A stretch of 14,587 bases of DNA from Acanthamoeba sp. SK_2022b. Taxonomy: Eukaryota > Discosea > Longamoebia > Acanthamoebidae. Location of the stretch: positions 1 through 14,587 of the forward strand of contig JANDJZ010000952.1 in NCBI GenBank assembly GCA_027943245.1, written 5' to 3'. Below the pieces are notes generated by a model that did not search any database, was not told where the DNA came from, and was given only the letters and a program-made list of their open reading frames with translations. The translations under genes and the position numbers were made by a program. Below, piece by piece: positions 1 to 8,231 of the stretch (position 1 is the stretch's first letter; each line of letters opens with the position of its first letter).

Positions 1-521
1 CGGCCGCCGAGGCAATGCTTGAGCCAGCTGCGGAGGAGGTGGTTGCAAGGTGGGATCAAGAAGCTGGTGCAGGGTCGAAAGGATGATGTCATGGGCGGGG
101 AAACGATTCGAAGATGTGGGCGAGGGACTGGTGTCGTTGACAGCGCCATTCCAGTGGGCAGCGACGCCTGCTGAGGAAGAGGGCAAGCCCGACATGATGC
201 GGTCCAGCCCCATCGCCTGCGTAGTGGCTTGCTGGTGCGTCTCACCATCCGCCGGCTCCCTGCCAGCACACCAGGGTAATTATTCAAAGGAGAAGTTAAT
301 ATTCAAAAGTTAATAACTGTTTAGATCAATGCCCAGCCAATGGATTCACCATCCAAGAGCCCGCGACGACTGCCACAGTAACGTACTCTTTGATTCGGGG
401 CCTCCACGGCTCCATGAGATTGTGGTGTGAAAGGGAAGACGAAATAATAGCTGGGAAGATATCTGTCATGGACCACACCACTCCACTGGACCCGCACAAG
501 ACGTTCCTCAAGTTTTCCTGA
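1..521 (+). other. Unassigned; possible 3' end of an upstream plus-strand gene
   Basis: No family is recognised. Two weak coding hints exist. An open frame runs from the 50s to about 275 and meets a possible donor (GTAATT at 276); a possible acceptor (TTTAG) ends at 324. Joining 275 to 325 keeps a frame that stays open to a TGA at 519-521 and reads ...TIQEPATTATVTYSL...HTTPLDPHKTFLKFS. The implied intron would be only 49 nt. Alternatively, frame 3 from the window edge is open to a TGA at 84-86 (ending ...DQEAGAGSKG) and could be the tail of another gene. Third-position GC is lower than in the confident exons, so this may be non-coding. An imperfect direct repeat lies at 281-315. Treat as a hint only. 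Confidence 0.2.
281..315. repeat. Short AT-rich imperfect direct repeat
   Basis: TATTCAAAggagaAGTTAATA at 281-301 is followed at 300-315 by TATTCAAAAGTTAATA. The second copy lacks the five-base ggaga. The copies overlap by about two bases. It lies in the AT-rich stretch that could also be a very short intron (276-324). No function is assigned. Confidence 0.6.
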
Positions 522-955
522 CGAGCAGAAGAAGCTAAGGAGGCGCTCACTTTTTCACAAATTGTTGGCCCTGAGCTTACCTTCCAAACGGGCGGTCGTA
601 CCTTGAAGTGCGTGGCGTCTCTGTTGTTCAGGCGTTGGCGACGGAAAATGGCTTAGCTAACTCAGTTCCCTACGTCGTGGAGTTTCCTGCGCAGCCGACT
701 GGGGCTGATCTGGCGCTACCGCAACTATTCTCTCGCTCATATTACCTAATTCCCATTTATCTGTCGACCGAAGCCTAATCTCGTAATTATCCGCCACTAA
801 GGTGAGTTTGATTGCTCGTTGGTGCGCGTGCCTTACGAGTCTTTCTCGTCGACCGACGAACTTGTTCCACCCCGTCGGGGAAAGGCCAAATATCCTTGCA
901 ACCAAAAAGAAATTGTGTGAAAGAAAAAAGAAATCATTAGCGAATTGACAATTAA
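522..955. other. Intergenic stretch and presumed promoter of the release-factor gene
   Basis: No convincing gene is seen. A 111-codon minus-strand open frame (657-992) overlaps the start of the release factor, contains no recognisable motif and is judged chance. The last 100 bases before the ATG at 956 are A-rich (runs of AAAAGAAA and AATTAAAT around 901-956), in contrast with the GC-rich exons. This fits a 5' leader or core promoter, but no defined TATA or initiator could be fixed. Confidence 0.35.
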
Positions 956-2900
956 ATGATGCTGAAACGCGCAAGACAAGCCGGCTCACCATCGCTTTGC
1001 TGGCCGGTAAACAACCATGCTTGTTCCACTAAGTCGTGCAATTTTTGCATTTTTGTCTCATCTCGTACGCAGATTTTGAGCGGCCGGCAAAATCTTCGAA
1101 TACCACAGGCGCGATTCTTCCGTCGCAGACCCGGCTGTCAAACGGCAGTGCGCCTCAACGTAAGTGCCCCCGTCACTGCCCTCCGTGGTCTCTCTTCTTC
1201 TGGTACGTCAGCACTTTCCCTTTTTTATTTATATAATTTAAAATAATAAAAATGGAAATTCGTTGATTAGACAACTATTGTCTTACATTTGTTCTCAGCT
1301 GCCAGTGATGGGTTGTCGATGCACACCACCCTGAACAAATCCATACAAAAGCGTTTGGACCACATGAAGCAGCAGTTCGACGAGCTCTCCTTCAGCCTTC
1401 ACGATACCGAGGCGGTGGTACGTCTCTTGCCTTGCGCCGCACTCGCTGTTCCCGGTGTTCGCCAGCATCAGCATTGCCGGCCGCCACGCTCTCACGGTGG
1501 CCGTGTGCTCTGCGTGCACGCAGCTCTCTCCGGAGGAGCGGGGGATGCTCACCAAGCAGCTGCACGCGCTTGATCCCGTGATGGGCATGGTCCGACGAAT
1601 CGAGAAGCAACGCGAGGTGCCACACCTCCCAGCCCGCCGCGCCCTTGACGTGCCCCAGGCGCCGCCCGCGGAGAGCGGGGCCAGCTGACTCGTTTGATGG
1701 GGCGGGGGGTTGCTTGTGCCCGTGTGTGCTGCTGCAGGAGCTGCGGGAACTCTTCCAGTTGATGGAGGAGAGCAAGAAAACTCAGGACAAGGTCAGCCTC
1801 CGCTCCTCAACCCTCCCGGCACTGGGATACGCCGTGATGCGATCAACTGACATCGCCTTCCTCCCCTACCGGCACCACCACTCCTCTATCCAGGAGCTCG
1901 GAGCGCTCGCCGAGGATGACTACAAGCGGGTTCTCGACGAGTTGATGGACCTGGAAAAGGAGCTCGAGGGCGAGATCATGCTGGGTACAGTCGGCGAGAT
2001 TTGACTGCCCGTCTCGGTGGGGATGATCGCTCTGACTCGGCCCGGCGTTGCCCGTTGCCCGGCTGTGGGGTTCTCCACTCGCGCGGTGTCCTGCGCGCAG
2101 AGATACTGGGGAAGGACGAGGCGGACGAGAAGAGCGCCATATTGGAGGTGCGGGCCGCTGCGGGAGGCCAGGAGTCGCAGCTCTTCACCATGGAGCTGTT
2201 CAACATGTACAACGCCTACGCCGACATGAAGGAGTGGGAATGGGAAACCCTGGCCGTCAGCGACAGTGAAGTCGGCGGCTACCGGGTAATTGCCTGCGCC
2301 CCTTCAAAGACCATCACCTTCGCGCGCGCACCGCACACAACACACACACACACACGCGCGCGCGCGCACCCACACACAACGTTTGTCGGTTTGCGTGCTA
2401 ACGCTGGCTCGCGTCGTATAGGAGTCGAGCGCCTGTATCACGGGCAGGGGCGTGTTCGGTCGCCTTAAGTTCGAGACCGGCGTGCATCGGGTGCAGCGGG
2501 TCCCCGAGACCGAGACCCAGGGGCGCACCCACACCTCGACGGTCACCGTCGCCGTCCTGCCCGTGGCCCAGGAGGTACTGCCCTCCCCCCTCCTTTTCTC
2601 CCTCTTTTGCCCCTCTGGTGTTCGTGGCTGACTCCCCCCCCTCTTCTTTCTCGCGCGGTTGCGTGCCAATTGGCGACTTGGTGCAGGCCGACATCCAAAT
2701 ACTGCCCAAGGACATTCGCGTGGACACGTTCCGGGCGTCGGGTCCGGGCGGCCAGCACGTCAACAAGACGGACAGCGCCGTGCGCGTGACTCACGTGCCC
2801 ACCGGCATCGCCGTCTCGATCCAGGACGAACGATCCCAGCACAGGGTACATATCATACATACATACATGCTTTATATTATATACATATATATATATACAT

Positions 2901-2950
<50 letters not shown>

Positions 2951-3458
2951 CGCCTTGTGCATAATCGAATTTGCTCCACATCTTAACTCACCCCTCCTCC
3001 TCTCCCTCTCTCCCTCTCTCCTTGGCTTCTGCCCGTCGTTGCCATCACCATCACCAGAACAAGGAGCGGGCGCTGAAGATCCTGAGATCGCGGCTGTACG
3101 AGATCGAGCGGGAGAGGCTAGCCAGCTCGCGATCCGACCAGCGACGTAAGCAGGTGGGCACCGGGGCCCGCCACGAGAGGATCCGCACCTACAACTTCCC
3201 CCAGGTTCTTCCCCGACGCCCCTCCCCCCTCTATCGCCTGCGCCGTTGTCTCTACAGCTTCTTGGGGGTGTTGGCCTGGCGCTGAGTGATGCCGGCCGGG
3301 ATATGCAGAGCCGGATAACGGACCACCGGTGCGGGGTGACGCTGCACGACATCGACAGCATGATGCAGGGACACCACCTCGACACCTTCATCGATGCGCT
3401 CGTCGCCCACCACTCAGCCGAGGCCCTCAACTCCCTCGACAGCGACCCCTTCCTCTAA
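956..3458 (+). CDS. Mitochondrial peptide chain release factor, RF1 type (10 exons)
   Basis: Class-I release factor that reads stop codons and triggers peptidyl-tRNA hydrolysis on the mitochondrial ribosome. Exons: 956-1202, 1299-1417, 1524-1616, 1738-1791, 1894-1984, 2101-2285, 2422-2574, 2687-2845, 3058-3204, 3309-3458. They join in phase to 465 residues. Residues 1-90 are an Arg-rich, acid-poor leader (ARFFRRRP...RGLSSSA) like a mitochondrial presequence. After a helical N domain comes the PCRF region with [20 protein letters not shown], whose GGQE replaces bacterial GGDE as I recall for animal mitochondrial RFs. The PxT anticodon-like tripeptide is PET at about 291-293. The catalytic GGQ is at 335-337 ([15 protein letters not shown]). 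RTYNFPQ and SRITDHR complete the fold. The body after the leader is close to the 360 residues of E. coli RF1. An in-frame TAA lies directly before ATG 956. Exon 1 is the least certain; ATG 1319 in exon 2 is the fallback start. Donors at 1792 (GTCAGC) and 3205 (GTTCTT) are weak but required by homology. Confidence 0.93.
1792..1893 (+). other. In-frame, stop-free intron of the release-factor gene
   Basis: This 102-nt segment lies between the coding blocks ending TQDK and beginning ELGALAEDD. It is a multiple of three, has no stop in frame, and has a weak donor (GTCAGC) and a good pyrimidine-rich acceptor (CTCTATCCAG). Bacterial RF1 has no matching insertion, so it is best read as an intron. Retention would add 34 residues to the N-terminal coiled-coil domain without breaking the protein. 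Confidence 0.6.
2321..2379. repeat. Alternating purine-pyrimidine CG/CA tract in an intron
   Basis: Mixed (CG)n and (CA)n dinucleotides fill the middle of the intron 2286-2421 of the release-factor gene. The tract alternates purine and pyrimidine almost without break, so it could adopt Z-DNA and is likely length-variable. Confidence 0.8.
2885..2949. repeat. (AT)n and (AC)22 microsatellite in an intron
   Basis: An (AT)6 run at about 2885-2896 is followed at 2905-2949 by about 22 perfect AC units. Both lie within the intron 2846-3057 of the release-factor gene. At 212 nt this is the longest intron of that gene, and the microsatellite explains part of its length. Confidence 0.95.
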
Positions 3459-3715
3459 AAAAAAAAAGGGAAAGGAGATTCCGGTTCTGCATTCCTGGAA
3501 TTCTTAAAATAAGAAATGCAATTAATTAATTTATTTTTGACTCCTGGATCCAGGAGACCCACAGGAAAGGCCAAGGGCGATCGCACACATTGCCTGGTTG
3601 CTTGTGTACGCGAGAAGCTGACTTGAAGAGAAGCGCCCTCACCCCTTCTTGGCACTTGTTGGTGTCACCAAATAGCGCGTAGAACATACAAACACAACAA
3701 ACACACACGGCAATC
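3459..3715. promoter_or_regulatory. Intergenic region: 3' end of the RF gene and 5' leader of the next gene
   Basis: A run of 12 A's begins inside the RF stop codon (3457-3468). It is followed by an AT-rich stretch (about 3500-3537) with the small hairpin TTCTTA-AAA-TAAGAA (3498-3512), plausible 3'-end signals. No canonical AATAAA is seen. A perfect palindrome sits at 3541-3556. The last 30 bases before ATG 3716 are A/C-only-like (AAACACAACAAACACACAC), typical of an unstructured 5' leader. Promoter elements could not be pinned down. Confidence 0.4.
3541..3556. repeat. 16-bp perfect palindrome
   Basis: CTCCTGGATCCAGGAG equals its own reverse complement over all 16 bases, with no spacer. It is about 175 bp upstream of the start of the charged-protein gene and 83 bp past the stop of the release factor. 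The spacing suits a binding site for a dimeric regulator of the downstream gene, but chance occurrence cannot be excluded. Confidence 0.7.
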
Positions 3716-6243
3716 ATGTCTTCTTCGTCGGGAGATGAGAGCAGCGACCAGGGTGAAGTGGCCATCGCGGCCAAGATGGCGACACAACAACAACAACAAC
3801 AACCAGATGATGACGGAGAAGTGGCGGCGGTGAAGAGGGAGGAGGAGGCCGAGAAGGAGGAGGCCCCGCCCACCACGCCCACCTCGCCGCGCAAGTCGCC
3901 CGCAGCGCGACGACCGCTGGGGCCGGCGGCTGTGGTGGTGGACGAAGATGACGAGGCGGGCAAGGGGGCGACCAAGAAGGAGAAGAAGGCGGCCAAGAAG
4001 GAGAAGAAGGTGAAGGAAAAGAAGGAGAAACCGGCAAAGAAGGAGAAGGCGAGCAAGAAGAAGAAGAAGACCGCGGATGGCGAGGCTGGAGAGCAGAAGA
4101 AGAAGAAGAAGAACCCCTTCACGGCCCTCTTCCGAAGGAAGAAGAAGACGGCCGACGAATCGGGCGAGGCCAAGGAGGACAAGAAGAAGTCCTCCAACAA
4201 CAAGAAGAAGGCCTCCGCCAAGAAGGTGCCCTTCCTCTCCTTCCTCACTTTTATTTATTTTTATTTTTATTTTATTTTATTTTATTTTAATGTTTTTGCT
4301 GTTTTCTTATCTCTCCCGTGTGCCCACCTCCCGTCCCCACACAGGCGGTGGCCGACACCGGCAAGGAGGGCAAGAGGCAGGACCCCGCCGGCGCACAGAA
4401 GAAAGGTGCGTGGCCCAACCGGCGCGCCGTCGAGACGCGCTTCGTCTTCGCCCCTCCCCCCCCCCCTTCTCTCCCCCTTGTGTCGTGATCTGACCTTGCC
4501 GTCGACGTCTTGTTGTTGGTTGCGTGCAAGCAGCACCCGTGGCGAGCGCCCCGGTGAAGGAGGAGAAGAAGCCGGCGGTCGCGGTGTCGGCCGGCGGCGA
4601 CTGGAACGACGACCCGGTGTCCAGCGACGACGAGGCCGAGGGGTCCGCCAGGAGGACCGACTCGGGGCAGCAGCAGCCCGCCAGGCGCATCCCCGACCTC
4701 AACCGCGCGGGCGAGGTCGACGCCGAGGCGCAGACCAACCCCGCCTCCATGTTCCAGAAGAAGCCCGAGATGGGCGCCCTCATGGGCCGCAACATCGCCC
4801 TCGAGCTCCGGGTACGGCCACGCACAGCACACGGCGCCCTCTCCCCCTCCCCCACTCTCCTCCCACGCCGCGGCGAGTGAGTGAGTGAGTGATTGAGTGC
4901 TGAGCCGGCGCGGGCCTGGTGTCGTGTGGTGTGGGGGGGGGGGTGCATGCGGTGACAAACCAGGCCAAGAAGGAGACGGGCCTGATCGCGCTGAAGAAGG
5001 TGGAGGCCGACGACGCCAAGAAGAAGCAGCAGCAGCAGAGCACAGAGACCGCGGCCATCACCGAGAAGGTGCAGCTGCGCAAGGTCGAGCGGCCCGAGGC
5101 CACCCCCAAGAAAGACGCCCCCGCGGTACCCCTCCTTCTCTCGTTGTGCGCGTGTGCGTGTGCGTGTGCGTGTGCGTGTGCGTGTGCGTGTGCGTGTGCG
5201 TGTGCGATGTGGAGAGAGGAGAGCTGACCTGCGAATCGGTGCCCCCCCCCCCCGGCAGACGTCGGCTCCGTTCAGTGGCGTGACGCTGCGCAAGGTGTCG
5301 CAGAGCCCGGCGCAGGCCAGGGGGAACCCGGCCACCGACTCGGCCAAGAGCGGAGCTCCCTTCGCCGTCACCCTCCGCAAGGCCGAGCAGAGCCCCATCA
5401 GCGAGGCGGAGAGAAGACGCGTACGCATCCGCCGATGCCACTCTCCCTCTCGCCCGCCCCTTCCCTGGCTCGCTCGCTCACAGACCTCTTGCGCCACAGG
5501 ACGGGCCGCTGCCTCGTGTGGTGGTTGGCAAGGGCGGCAGCGCCGTCGCTGCTCCTGCCCCCGCCGCCGCTGCGAGCGAGAAGACAGAGGAGGACACGAC
5601 CGAGGAGGGCCACAAGGAGAGCGGCGCATCGGAGGCCGCGAGCGGTGCCTCCGACGAAAACGAGGAGGAAGAGGAGACGTCGTCGAGCGAGGAGGAGACC
5701 AGTTCTGAGGAGGAGGAGGAAGAGGAAGAGGATGGTGAAGAAGATGAGGAAGACGATGACGATGACGACGAAGAGGCCAGCTCGAGTGATGAAGAGGAGG
5801 GAGTGGAGGATGGTGCAGCTCACGGTAGCGATGAAGAAAGCCATGAGGAGTCTTCGGAGGAGGAGGAGGACGAAGAAGACAGCTCCAGTGACGAAGAGGC
5901 CAGCGACGGAAAGGAGGACAGCTCCAGCGACGAGGAAGCGGAGCCGGCTGATGACGCTGCGCCGGGCGAGACAAGCGCGGAGAAGACACTAGACGACGCT
6001 GAAGCGAGCGAGCCCCGAGACAATGAGGCCGCCGAGAGCCCTCAGACAGAGGCGGTGGCCCAACCGGGTGAGGATGTGCCTTCGCCGCCAGATACTAGCG
6101 ACGACGAAGCTGGAGATGCGGCGCGTGCGACGGCGCCAACAGAGGAAGCACAGCCTGTTGTTGGCCAGGAAGAGCCCAACGCGCCAGCAGACTCAGAGGA
6201 GAGCGAGGGCAGCTCGAGTAGCGACAGCGACTCATCCTGCTGA
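3716..6243 (+). CDS. Charge-segmented low-complexity protein with four LRKV-type motifs (6 exons), function unknown
   Basis: Family not recognised. Exons: 3716-4225, 4345-4405, 4534-4811, 4964-5125, 5259-5420, 5500-6243, joining in phase to 638 residues. Residues 1-30 are Ser/Asp-rich and contain a six-Gln run. Residues 80-170 are KEKK/KKEK-rich and very basic. Residues 190-283 are mixed and contain DWNDDPVSSDDE and SMFQKKPEMGALMGRNIAL. Four short motifs follow: LKKV (293-296), LRKV (321-324), LRKV (347-350) and LRKA (376-379), the last two inside PFSGVTLRKV and PFAVTLRKA. These match the core of WH2/thymosin-type actin-binding motifs but lack the preceding amphipathic helix. From about 405 to the C terminus the chain is Ser/Glu/Asp-rich with many SSDEE casein-kinase-2-type sites, ending SSSSDSDSSC. 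No membrane segment is seen. Basic-then-acidic layout also occurs in nucleolar chaperones, so a nuclear role is the main alternative to an actin-linked one. Confidence 0.75.
4249..4290. repeat. T-rich (TTTTA)n tract in an intron
   Basis: Repeated ATTTT/ATTTTT units fill the centre of the intron 4226-4344 of the charged-protein gene. The retained reading frame through it would encode a run of Phe/Tyr/Leu, which is an artefact of the repeat rather than a membrane segment. Confidence 0.8.
5152..5206. repeat. (GTGTGC)9 hexanucleotide microsatellite in an intron
   Basis: About nine uninterrupted GTGTGC units lie in the intron 5126-5258, between the two equal-length motif exons of the charged-protein gene. 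It is alternating purine-pyrimidine and likely length-variable. A (C)12 run (5242-5253) follows just before the acceptor. Confidence 0.95.
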
Positions 6244-6414
6244 AGGGCAGTTGCGTTGGCCATGTAAGGTAGAGCTGTTCTGTTCCAAACCTCTTTTCGC
6301 CACTGTGTGCTTCCCTCCCAGAAAAGATGGTATTTTTTTTGGATTTTGACGTTTTTTATGGTGGAAGATGGCGGCAGAGAGGCTGCATTCGCCACAAGGC
6401 GGAGAGACACACGC
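6244..6414. terminator. Convergent 3' spacer between the charged-protein gene and RPL3
   Basis: Two genes end tail to tail 171 bp apart. A T-rich stretch at 6330-6359 includes a run of nine T's and TTTTTTATGG. On the minus strand this gives A-rich sequence including CATAAAAAAC about 60 nt past the RPL3 stop, a plausible polyadenylation region. No canonical AATAAA is present for either gene. No gene is seen inside it. Confidence 0.4.
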
Positions 6415-7948
6415 TTAGGCGGCGACCTTGTCCTTCTTCCTGATGCCCATGAACTTGTCCTTCTCGGCGGTGGTCTGGAAACGGCCGTGACCAAACTTGG
6501 ACGAGGTGTCGATGAACTTGGGGGCGATCTTCTCCAGCTGCCACCTCTTGGTCGGGCGGAGGAGAGCCTTCCTGATGGTGATGACACGCTTCTTGGGGCC
6601 AGTGACGGCACCCTTGATCATGAGGTAGTCCTCGTTCACCTCACCATAGTGGGGGAAGCCACCCATGGGGGTGATGCTCTTCTCGGTAAGATCGAACTCA
6701 GTCGAGGCGTTGTTGTGGACGATCTTGCCGCCCTCCTGACGGACGCCCTTACCTGGAGATATGGAAAAGATTGGTGGTGAGCGACCAGACGAGAAGTAGA
6801 TAGGCAAAGATAAGAGGATGGGGTGGAGAGGTGTTTCGTGTCAGACGAAAGATTGTGATTATTTGCCTCCATGGTGGAGTCAGATTGTTGGGACCTCAAG
6901 GGTCAATTCATCACGCGTGAAACGGCCTCGATGGGGATGTGGAATGTGGACAAATATAGAGAAGAGACAAAGACTGTGGGAGTGCTGGGGGAGGGGAGGA
7001 AGGGCGTACCGATCCTGTAGATCTTCTTGTTGAGCTCAGTCCTGTGGTGGTAACCGTTCTGACCAGCGCGGGGCACAGACCACTGGACGGCAGCCGGATG
7101 CCAGGCACCGATACAAGCGACCTTCCTGAGACCACGGTGGGTCTTGCGGGGAAGGCGGGTGACGCCCCAACGGGTGGTGACACCCTCGTAACCCTTACCC
7201 TTGGTAACACCAATGGTGTCGACGAGCTCCGAGTCGGCGAAGACGTTGTCGACGGGGACGGGCTTCTCGAGGAGGGAGACGGCGAAGTCAACCTTGTCGG
7301 AGATGGAGCCACCGTTGACCTGGATCTCCATGATGTGGGCCTTCTTCTGCCTCTGGTTGAGCTTGCGGATCTGGGTGTGGGCGATGACGCGCACAACGGT
7401 GCAGTACTTCTTCAGGCGGGCAACCTCACGGTCGAAGACGCGGGCCTTGTTGGCGGCGAGGGCCTTCTGGTACTTGGTGAAGGCCTTCTTCTTCGAGCGG
7501 TACCAGTTCTTGTAGAAGCGGCGGAGGCACTCAGCCGACAAGTGCTGGGCCCACACGGTGGTGAGGGTGCGCATGCCGCTGGGGGTGTCGATGTAGCCGA
7601 CGATGCCGACCACCACCATGGGCGGGGCCTCGAGGATCGTCACGGCCTCCACGACTTCACGCTTGTGCATCCTGGAGCCGGGCTTGTCAAGGTCGCGGAC
7701 GACGTGGGTCATACCGGCCTTGTAGGCGAGGAAAGCAGTAAGGTGGGGCTTCTTGGAGGCGTCATCCCTGGGGAAGGTCTTGCACTTTCCGCGGTGCCTG
7801 GCGGCGCGCTTCCTGGGGGTGAAACCCAGCGAACCGTGACGGGGGGCTGCATGAAGGGGGGAAGCAAAGGATAAGAACACTGTCCCCGGACAAAGTATAT
7901 ATAATCAGGATCTGGATCAGACGTACCGGAGAACTTCCTGTGGGACAT
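6415..7948 (-). CDS. RPL3: 60S ribosomal protein L3 (uL3), 3 exons
   Basis: Core large-subunit protein that reaches toward the peptidyl transferase centre. Exons on the minus strand: 7948-7927, 7846-7010, 6752-6415, joining in phase to 398 residues (human about 403). The start is the family start, [16 protein letters not shown], with the first intron after only 22 coding bases. Family hallmarks follow in order: [50 protein letters not shown], the central [16 protein letters not shown], and the tip GAWHPA, whose His corresponds to the one methylated in yeast and human L3. Next are [27 protein letters not shown] and FGHGRFQTT near the C terminus, ending KKDKVAA. Codons are strongly GC-ending, as expected of a highly expressed gene. 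Intron 1 is 80 nt; intron 2 (6753-7009) is 257 nt, the longest in the window, and carries a snoRNA candidate. Confidence 0.98.
6833..6923 (-). ncRNA. Candidate box C/D snoRNA inside RPL3 intron 2
   Basis: On the sense (minus) strand of the intron a perfect C box GTGATGA (6914-6908) is followed by a D'-like CTGA (6883-6880) and a D box CTGA (6844-6841). The ends pair: GTTTC (6923-6919) with GAAAC (6837-6833). A further GAGG (6929-6926) pairs with CCTC (6831-6828) just outside. The element is 91 nt, usual for the class. A C' box is poorly conserved (perhaps ATGGAGG, 6874-6868). The guide next to box D is antisense to ACGAAAGATTGTGATTA. From memory, its CGAAAGAT core matches the large-subunit rRNA segment CCCGAAAGATGGTGAAC, and the box D+5 rule would select the A equivalent to yeast 25S A807. 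Mismatches to that remembered rRNA are one at the first position and one internally. Boxes, ends and host gene are seen; function is inferred. Confidence 0.6.
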
Positions 7949-8231
7949 CCTTAGGACGATAGGGGGGATGGAGGAGAGAAAAAGAGAAAGAACAGGGACG
8001 CGCTCGAACCGGTTTAAAAGGGGACACCCGGGCTTGTCGTCAAAAATATAAGCGCCACCTTAACCTCAAGAACGAAAGCGAACAAACCTTCATTCTCACT
8101 TATTTCTAATGCACACAACTACAACAACAGCTCTCCTCCCACACGCTGGCCCTCCCCACTGCCCACTCGTGGCTGTGCGGCCTCTCTCGGCACCTCCGTT
8201 TCCCTTTCTCTCCCTCTAGTAGTTACTTTCT
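7949..8231 (-). promoter_or_regulatory. RPL3 5' leader and presumed promoter; also the 3' end of the CH/PH/LRR gene
   Basis: Reading the minus strand toward the RPL3 ATG: an AT element TTATATTTTTG lies near 8052-8042 and TTTTAAAC near 8019-8012. Next comes a pyrimidine tract (TTCTTTCTCTTTTTCTCTCC, about 7991-7972) ending shortly before the ATG. Such tracts at the transcription start are common in ribosomal-protein genes (TOP-like), but the start site here is inferred. The upstream half (about 8100-8231) must hold the 3' UTR of the gene that stops at 8232. No gene is seen within it. Confidence 0.45.

Noticed and set aside
657..992. 111-codon minus-strand open frame before the release factor
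   Set aside because: No recognisable motif, no supporting splice structure, and it overlaps the presequence exon of a confident gene.
2903..3430. 175-codon minus-strand frame ending in a Cys/Val run
   Set aside because: The Cys/Val run is the (AC)n microsatellite read in antisense, and the rest is antisense to RF exons 9 and 10.
4226..4344. Apparent hydrophobic Phe/Tyr-rich segment after residue 170 of the charged protein
   Set aside because: It is read-through of a T-rich intron with a donor (GTGCCC) and acceptor (CACACAG) that join in phase; not a membrane segment.
5152..5206. Regular repeats suggestive of an array
   Set aside because: Pure hexanucleotide microsatellite without spacers; not CRISPR, and the setting is eukaryotic.
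4307..5989. 560-codon minus-strand open frame
   Set aside because: It is antisense to the charged-protein gene, crosses its introns and the GTGTGC repeat, and reads as Pro/Arg/Ser-rich low complexity with no domain. Open antisense frames are expected opposite such GC-rich sequence.
7044..7874. 276-codon plus-strand open frame opposite RPL3
   Set aside because: It is the antisense shadow of a highly biased ribosomal-protein exon; the translation is Gly/Asp/Val-rich with no motif.
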